NCBI RefSeq assembly: GCF_019038395.1
Contig: NZ_JAGFXZ010000008.1
Span: 35,445 to 99,444, forward strand
Length of the DNA stretch: 64,000 bases
Reading direction: 5' to 3'
Source of the DNA: Acinetobacter sp. BY419
GTDB lineage: Bacteria > Pseudomonadota > Gammaproteobacteria > Pseudomonadales > Moraxellaceae
The translations under genes and the position numbers were made by a program. Shown here one piece after another: positions 60,401-64,000 of this stretch (within the stretch, counting starts at the first letter, position 1; each line of letters starts with the position of its first letter). Under the pieces are notes generated by a model. The model was given only the letters and a program-made list of their open reading frames with translations. It searched no databases and was not told the DNA's origin.

Positions 60401-61381
60401 TAAAGTTAATACTTCGGTATGGCGCGGCCCGTGCTTAATCAAGGTTTCCTCTAACTCACGAATTTCCTGTTCTGTACTGGCAAAAATCAGGATGTCGGCA
60501 TGTTCGGGATGACCTTTTTCCTGCGCATCCTGAAAGCATTCTTCAACTGCTTTGACTACAGCGCGCGGCAGGTTTTCTTCAAAGTCATCAAACTCGTCAT
60601 CATCACTACCGCCAATGCGCATTTCTGAGATCGGGCGATAACGCAATTCCACGGGAAAACTGCGGCCTTCTACTTCAAAAATTGGCGCACCATTAAAGTA
60701 ACTGCTAAAGCGGTTTACATCCAGGGTTGCAGAAGTAATGATGACTTTCAGATCAGGACGACGCGGCAACAGCTGCTTCAGATAGCCCATAATGAAGTCG
60801 ATATTCAGCGAACGTTCATGCGCTTCATCAATAATAATCGTGTCATATTTGGTCAGGTATCGGTCATGCGTCAGTTCGGCAAGTAAAATACCGTCAGTCA
60901 TCAAACGTACAATTGAATCTTGTGAACCTTGTTCAGTAAAACGGACTTTAAAGGAAATCGATTCACCGAGTTTTTCACCAACTTCTTCAGCAATACGCTG
61001 TGATACGCTTCGAGCTGCCAGCCGACGCGGCTGGGTATGCCCGATCATTCCGGTCAGGCCACGTCCAGCCAGCATCGCAATTTGTGGTAACTGGGTAGTT
61101 TTACCAGAACCGGTTTCGCCGGCCACAATAATCACCTGATGTTTTTGAATCGCGGCAATCAGCTTGTCAGCATACCGGGTAACAGGCAAATCCTGATTCA
61201 GCTTGATATCCGGAAGACGCTCAAGCCGTTGTCGTACTTTCAGATTGGATTTTTCAAATAATTCCTGATACTGCTTGGCATCCGCGTCTTTCCCCTTTTT
61301 TAGTCGATTTAAACGGTGACGGTCACGCGCCATTATCCATTGATCTACATTTAAATGACTCTGCACAGAGAAAACACCCAC
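57416..61381 (-). CDS. hrpA: ATP-dependent RNA helicase HrpA
   Basis: A 1321-residue DEAH-box helicase (E. coli 1300). It has Walker A VAGETGSGKTTQLPQIA (near residue 87), the DEAH motif IIDEAHERSLNIDF (near 186), ITSATLD (near 215), VLTLYARLA and the QRKGRCGRIAPGVCIRLY motif VI (near 398). A helicase-associated domain and a long C-terminal DUF3418 region follow. Around residue 500-515 an in-frame palindromic repeat adds a Lys/Gly/Ser-rich linker (see 59844-59874). The GTG start at 61381 has no clear ribosome-binding site; an ATG 16 codons in is an alternative. Confidence 0.96.
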   Translation of the reverse strand: MGVFSVQSHLNVDQWIMARDRHRLNRLKKGKDADAKQYQELFEKSNLKVRQRLERLPDIKLNQDLPVTRYADKLIAAIQKHQVIIVAGETGSGKTTQLPQIAMLAGRGLTGMIGHTQPRRLAARSVSQRIAEEVGEKLGESISFKVRFTEQGSQDSIVRLMTDGILLAELTHDRYLTKYDTIIIDEAHERSLNIDFIMGYLKQLLPRRPDLKVIITSATLDVNRFSSYFNGAPIFEVEGRSFPVELRYRPISEMRIGGSDDDEFDDFEENLPRAVVKAVEECFQDAQEKGHPEHADILIFASTEQEIRELEETLIKHGPRHTEVLTLYARLALAEQQKIFNPSGGGRRIIIATNVAETALTVPNIRYVIDSGFARISRYNYRSRVQRLPIEAVSQAAANQRKGRCGRIAPGVCIRLYSEDDFLSRPEFTEPEIKRTNLASVILQMQSLGLGSLEDFDFIEPPDHRLINDGRKLLIELGAMSEKKASHSKDNSPEVAGEKQSATSSPFKKGGEIKVEDTLTKIGQQMAKMPIDPRLARMILGGAHFGALNEVLVIVAALAVQDPRERPADKQMQADQKHALFREADSDFLFYIKLWETLHGNRESMSESKRRTFARNHFLSWLRLREWKKTHEQLVDLARGLKLSFNDKPASYENLHRALLTGLLSFIANKTDERNVFMAVRQQKARIFPASTLHKTNTPWVMAFEMVETSQVYLRTLAKIEPEWILLAARDLLKHHYFEPHWSKKAGIVNAYDQISLFGLIIEPKRPINYEKVDQAAAHEIFLRDALTTGHLGINPPFLKHNLLKLEEVERVEDKLRRRDLVVDEETIYQFYASKVPPEIASRRTFEDWRATVEPQQPRYLFVDDDALWLNDRPTTQQFPDYLKNGELRLAATYRFDPSHDEDGATVKIPLQALAQVDEAIWSWGIPGWRLDLIEALLKGLPKDKRRNLVPIPDTARKLMAKVDAQDLQKHIFSFLAFQLRGDQITEKDFSFDRVDQYLLPFIKVTDEKGRVIEQGRDLAELKARCRAETHSPVKQLKGEFKTFPESFVFETSQKVTGVVVRQYQALVPTKAFAALEQKDESGVVIQTFNDQAEAIKKHREGVIRLVYMQLGDLIRQLKKQISKPLALAYSPLGDKAQLEQMLVYATLQMSISELPVNAKEFQKLVEDVKKSFLSHGQAALKEITDIYIQWQEIRRKLLVLDHSVFEKNINDIEDQLDLMSLSDFVYRKPSDVWLEFPRYLKALILRLDRLPNNLQRDNSAIDQIDQWMEKLFKFKDDPRLKELYFMVEELRISLFSQPMKTKAPVSPTRLQKVWDRLGIS
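59844..59874. repeat. Palindromic repeat inserted in frame in hrpA
   Basis: On the plus strand TCTCCCCCCCTTT-TTT-AAAGGGGGAAG is a near-perfect palindrome with C/G tracts, unlike the surrounding code. It encodes S-S-P-F-K-K-G-G-E in a region that in other HrpA proteins is a short loop before the conserved PIDPRLARM motif. It looks like a small dispersed repeat that settled inside a gene. Confidence 0.7.
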
Positions 61382-61615
61382 ATCAAAAAACCGGAAAAGT
61401 TTATTTTACTTGGTTCATTAGATTTCAGATAGTCGTAGTTCTGTTAAGTGCCGGACAAATTGGCTTTACTCGCTTCATTTCCCTTATTTCAGGGTAATAA
61501 ATCTGGCAAAACCACTACACTACCCATATCTGTCCACCTGATTAGAATTAAGCATACGTCCAAGTTTCGAATTGATATTTAAATTATTTTGTGTAAATCG
61601 TGCTTTTTTTGCTGA
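61382..61615. other. AT-rich spacer upstream of hrpA
   Basis: About 230 bases lie between the hrpA start and a candidate 59-codon ORF on the same (minus) strand. No clear terminator, repeat or RNA gene is visible; hrpA's promoter should lie here. Confidence 0.4.
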
Positions 61616-61795
61616 TTAGCCCTTGAATTTTTTGGTTTCAACATCATGTTTGCTAGAACGAGGGGAAAGAGATAATTTTGTCATCAGGCCATCTTCTTGA
61701 TGCTGCTCAATGAACAAAGTGATTTTGCCAAAGTGGACATTTTTACTTAATTCGGTTTTTCCGATGTTTATAATGTAAAAATACCATTTTAGCAT
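61616..61795 (-). CDS. Candidate small protein (59 aa), unproven
   Basis: An ATG-started frame of 59 codons lies in the ahpC-hrpA spacer, facing ahpC. Its composition looks protein-like: a hydrophobic start (MLKWYFYIINIGKT), a mixed middle (FGKITLFIEQHQEDG) and a basic end (SPRSSKHDVETKKFKG). There is no clear ribosome-binding site, and the possible ahpC -10 box falls inside the frame on the other strand, so it may be chance. No family is recognised. Confidence 0.35.
   Translation of the reverse strand: MLKWYFYIINIGKTELSKNVHFGKITLFIEQHQEDGLMTKLSLSPRSSKHDVETKKFKG
61769..61774 (+). promoter_or_regulatory. Candidate -10 box of ahpC
   Basis: A perfect TATAAT lies 82 bases before the ahpC ATG at 61856; no strong -35 is visible at the right distance. 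The expected transcript start would be near 61781, giving a ~75-base leader. A peroxide-sensing (OxyR-type) site cannot be confirmed by eye. Confidence 0.3.
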
Positions 61796-61855
61796 TAACC
61801 AGAATTTCGATACTCTTATTCAAAATCAAAGACTACCTCAATCATGGAGACAATG

Positions 61856-62419
61856 ATGAGCTTAATTAATACTGAAGTTAAACCATTTAAAGCCACTGCA
61901 TTCCAAAACGGCAAATTCATTGAAGTTACTGAAGCTGACCTTAAAGGCAAATGGTCTGTTGTATTCTTCTACCCAGCTGACTTCACTTTCGTTTGCCCAA
62001 CTGAACTTGGTGACCTTGCTGACAACTACGCTGAATTTCAAAAACTAGGCGTTGAAATCTACTCAGTTTCTACTGACACGCATTTCACTCACAAAGCTTG
62101 GCACGATTCTTCAGAAGAAATCAAAAAAATCCAATATGTAATGGTTGGTGATGCAAACTGGACGCTTGCTAAAAACTTTGACGTATTAATCGAAGCTGAC
62201 GGCCTTGCTGATCGTGGTACTTTCGTGATCGATCCAGAAGGTAAAATCCAAATCGTTGAACTCAACGCTGGTGGTATTGGCCGTGATGCTCAGGAACTTC
62301 TTCGTAAAGTTAAAGCAGCTCAATATGTACATGCTCACCCAGGTGAAGTTTGCCCAGCTAAATGGAAAGAAGGCGATGCAACACTTGCTCCTTCAATCGA
62401 CCTAGTGGGTAAAATCTAA
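61856..62419 (+). CDS. ahpC: Alkyl hydroperoxide reductase subunit C
   Basis: A 187-residue 2-Cys peroxiredoxin, exactly the E. coli length. The peroxidatic Cys lies in [17 protein letters not shown] (near residue 47) and the resolving Cys in [11 protein letters not shown] (near 166). The ATG at 61856 is chosen because GGAG lies six bases upstream and the protein then starts MSLIN as in E. coli; earlier in-frame ATGs at 61844 and 61853 are less likely. Codon use is strongly biased, as for an abundant protein. The reductase subunit gene ahpF is not in this window. Confidence 0.97.
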   Translation: MSLINTEVKPFKATAFQNGKFIEVTEADLKGKWSVVFFYPADFTFVCPTELGDLADNYAEFQKLGVEIYSVSTDTHFTHKAWHDSSEEIKKIQYVMVGDANWTLAKNFDVLIEADGLADRGTFVIDPEGKIQIVELNAGGIGRDAQELLRKVKAAQYVHAHPGEVCPAKWKEGDATLAPSIDLVGKI

Positions 62420-62442
62420 TTTTAATTAGATTAAACTGACTC

Positions 62443-62472
62443 AAAAAACCACGCTAAAAAGCGTGGTTTTTT
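62443..62472 (+). terminator. Intrinsic terminator of ahpC
   Basis: AAAAAACCACGC-TAAAAA-GCGTGGTTTTTT is a perfect stem with A/T tracts, 23 bases after the ahpC stop. Confidence 0.95.
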
Positions 62473-62699
62473 ATCGTCGAAACTTTTATGTCGGTGTAAT
62501 AGCCAACTTTTATTCTAAAGTTGTCCTATTATCTCTTTAATAAACACAGCCCCATTTTTTTCTTTATCAATTATATAAAAATTCAGGCATATCTTTTGCT
62601 TCTCGTTCTTATCATTCTTACAATTCAGCTATACATCTGCAGAGCCACATGGCATAAGTTCGAATAATAAGAGAATAAATACTCAGCGGAGGAACGCAT

Positions 62700-62906
62700 A
62701 TGCAAAAACTGCTTACCGTGATTTCTTGGAAATATAATCCTTCGAGCCGCCATCTGAAAATCGTTTATAGCAACGGCTATACAGCGCTCTATCATCCTGT
62801 ACCCGAATTTATTTATGACAACCTCTTAAGACGCCAAGATAAAGCCGCATTCGTAGAAAAGTATCTCGAATACAATCTACATTTTAATAAAATTTGCATG
62901 GATTAA
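62700..62906 (+). CDS. KTSC-domain protein (68 aa)
   Basis: A 68-residue protein of the KTSC domain family: strands YNPSSRHLKIVYSNGYTALYHPVP and a helix with a conserved YDNLLR...KAAFVEKYLEYNLHF. KTSC domains occur alone or next to phage/RNA-related proteins; the role is unclear. A GGAGGAA ribosome-binding site precedes the ATG, so it is a genuine gene. It faces the broken methyltransferase gene, with only 11 bases between the stops. Confidence 0.8.
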   Translation: MQKLLTVISWKYNPSSRHLKIVYSNGYTALYHPVPEFIYDNLLRRQDKAAFVEKYLEYNLHFNKICMD

Positions 62907-62917
62907 AGCGAATCAGA

Positions 62918-63493
62918 TTAACGGAATTCCACCATCAGCAAACCTGCGCCTATGGGTACAGTACTCATGATAAAACGCGGGTCTTGCTGAATTAAGGCAA
63001 TAAACTTTTCCACTTCCGATGCGTGTGAAATGACATTATCGACTACCAGTAATCCACCTTTTGCTTTAAGGAGTCGAGTCAAATGTGGCCAGTAATTGAC
63101 CTAAGCATCTCGTTCCGCATCTAACAAAATAAAATCAAATACTTCCTGCGTTTCTTGCAGATAAACTTGAACATTAATCACTTTAAAATTGATTAAATCT
63201 GCAAGATTTATTTCTATCGCATTTTGTTTTGCCTGAGTAACCCGTTCTGCATCCAGCTCAAGGGTCGTAATCATGGCTTGAGTATGCCGAGCTGCTTCCG
63301 CCAGCCATAAAGTGGAATAGCCGGTAGAGGTTCCAATTTCCAGAATATGCTTCGCTTGCTGTGCACGAATTAAAATGAATAAGAATCGACCTGATTCTGG
63401 TTCTATATGGCGATATCGTTGCAGTCGATCTGTCTGCTTGAGATCATGCATATGAAATTTTTCTATAATTTTTGCATGAATTTTCAAATTCAC
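62918..63493 (-). pseudogene. O-methyltransferase gene broken by a nonsense codon
   Basis: A 191-codon SAM-dependent O-methyltransferase frame, with the SAM motif ILEIGTSTGYSTLWLAE (near residue 50) and LDAERDA (near 125). It is interrupted by a single in-frame TAG at 63101-63103, where a Tyr codon (TAC/TAT) is expected in this family's DAERxxY motif. After the stop, the same frame continues with VNYWPHLTRLLKAKGGLLVV and ends normally in VEFR-stop, so only one base appears changed. The start is a GTG with an in-frame stop directly before it and a poorly placed ribosome-binding site, so the 5' end may also have decayed. A sequencing error is the main alternative. Confidence 0.8.
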
Positions 63494-63530
63494 CTAGATT
63501 CAGCATAGCTCCTCCCTGAGCCTTTCTAGC

Positions 63531-63749
63531 TTAAAGCGCCTGAATTAATTTAAAACGTTCCACTTCACGATCGTCGTTCGTAGTAATGGTTTCAGTGAAC
63601 ATCGTTAAAGGGCGCACCCAGATTGAATAATCACCATAGAGGCATTGATAAACGACAAGTTTTTCTTCCGTTTCGCTATGGGTAGCTACATGAAAAACCT
63701 GGTAAAGCTGCCCCTTATAATGCTGATAAATACCGCGCTGCAATTCCAT
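63531..63749 (-). CDS. DUF1653 protein (72 aa)
   Basis: A 72-residue protein of the DUF1653 family: GIYQHYKGQLYQVFHVATHSETEEKLVVYQCLYG, WVRPLTMF and FTETI are the usual blocks. It is a small beta-barrel-like fold of unknown function, widespread in bacteria. The ATG at 63749 follows a GAGG ribosome-binding site by 8 bases; a GTG just upstream is possible. It lies upstream of the broken methyltransferase on the same strand, 37 bases away. Confidence 0.85.
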   Translation of the reverse strand: MELQRGIYQHYKGQLYQVFHVATHSETEEKLVVYQCLYGDYSIWVRPLTMFTETITTNDDREVERFKLIQAL

Positions 63750-63982
63750 CACTTCAACCTCTTCAATACATTCTGGATATTAACCTAAAATAGCAAATAT
63801 GACGGCAAACTACTTGAAAATTCCCCTTTCACCCAGATATAGGAATTTGAAATTGATAGTGAATTTTTCCTGCAATCTAAAAAATCGATTGATTAGATAA
63901 ATACAAACTGTTTTAACTATTCAATCGGTTGGCTTATCATGGCTGTATCAAATAAATACTTACTCCTCTGGAGACGTTAGCA

Positions 63983-64000
63983 ATGTTAGATCAAAATACT
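63983..64000 (+). CDS. Start of a further gene (partial, first 6 codons)
   Basis: An ATG with the ribosome-binding site GGAGA nine bases upstream begins M-L-D-Q-N-T and runs off the right edge. Too short to name. The ~230 bases between 63750 and it hold the divergent promoters for this gene and the DUF1653 gene; nothing else is visible there. Confidence 0.5.

Noticed and set aside
63490..63510. ATG at 63506 with a strong ribosome-binding site as the real methyltransferase start
   Set aside because: It is out of frame with the methyltransferase and its frame stops after about 20 codons. It would be relevant only if a base were lost near the start.

Overview
The window looks like a chromosomal segment from an Acinetobacter-type gammaproteobacterium (Moraxellaceae). 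The DNA is moderately AT-rich. The best taxonomic signs are an Hfq with a long repeated glycine-rich tail, the AmgK/MurU cell-wall recycling pair, and the order murU-rsmG-parA-parB-exbB-exbD-msbA-lpxK-kdsB-holB-pilZ-tatD. Nearly everything is core genome. I see no rRNA, tRNA, CRISPR array, prophage or insertion sequence.

Layout. 1-8.6 kb: 5'-part of pepN (its 3' end lies off the left edge), a small unknown gene, a two-zinc-ribbon unknown protein, thiM, a TerC/CBS membrane protein, a MarR regulator and an SRAP-domain protein. 8.7-17.7 kb: an aldehyde dehydrogenase, malate synthase G, the ZapE ATPase, an AraC regulator divergent from a Baeyer-Villiger-type monooxygenase, and a LysO-like exporter. 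17.8-39.9 kb: about 22 kb in which every gene lies on the minus strand. Reading 5'->3' it runs amgK-murU, rsmG-parA-parB, exbB-exbD, msbA-lpxK-kdsB, holB-pilZ-tatD-tetR, the type II secretion minor pseudopilins gspH-I-J-K, queD-like, ung, a hydroxyisobutyryl-CoA-hydrolase-like gene, tadA, cmk, rpsA, ihfB, a LapA protein and pyrF. 40.0-43.8 kb: lptD-surA on the plus strand. 43.9-48.0 kb: hfq, miaA, mutL and tsaE on the minus strand. 48.0-51.3 kb: two pseudouridine synthases, an orphan RelB/DinJ-like antitoxin, a GNAT acetyltransferase and a DUF441 membrane protein. 51.5-61.4 kb (minus): a PIF1-like helicase, a large unknown protein with a PcfJ-like tail, an acyltransferase plus KAS III-like pair, and hrpA. 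61.4-64 kb: ahpC, a KTSC-domain protein, an O-methyltransferase gene broken by one nonsense codon, a DUF1653 protein and the first codons of a further gene.

How they work together. The strongest theme is the cell envelope: peptidoglycan recycling (AmgK, MurU), lipid A/Kdo synthesis and flipping (KdsB, LpxK, MsbA), LPS insertion and outer-membrane protein folding (LptD, SurA), and energy coupling and secretion (ExbB/D, GspH-K). This is interwoven with chromosome segregation (ParA/B), replication and repair (HolB, Ung, MutL, HrpA, PIF1-like helicase) and translation and RNA maturation (RpsA, TadA, MiaA, TsaE, RsmG, RluA/RsuA-type enzymes, Hfq).

I found no clear-cut new multi-gene system. The items most worth a second look are the 674-residue PcfJ-like protein beside a PIF1-like helicase, the two-zinc-ribbon protein, a palindromic repeat spliced in frame into hrpA, the orphan antitoxin with a GNAT neighbour, the nonsense-broken methyltransferase, a degenerate MutL endonuclease motif, and a 59-codon ORF facing ahpC.
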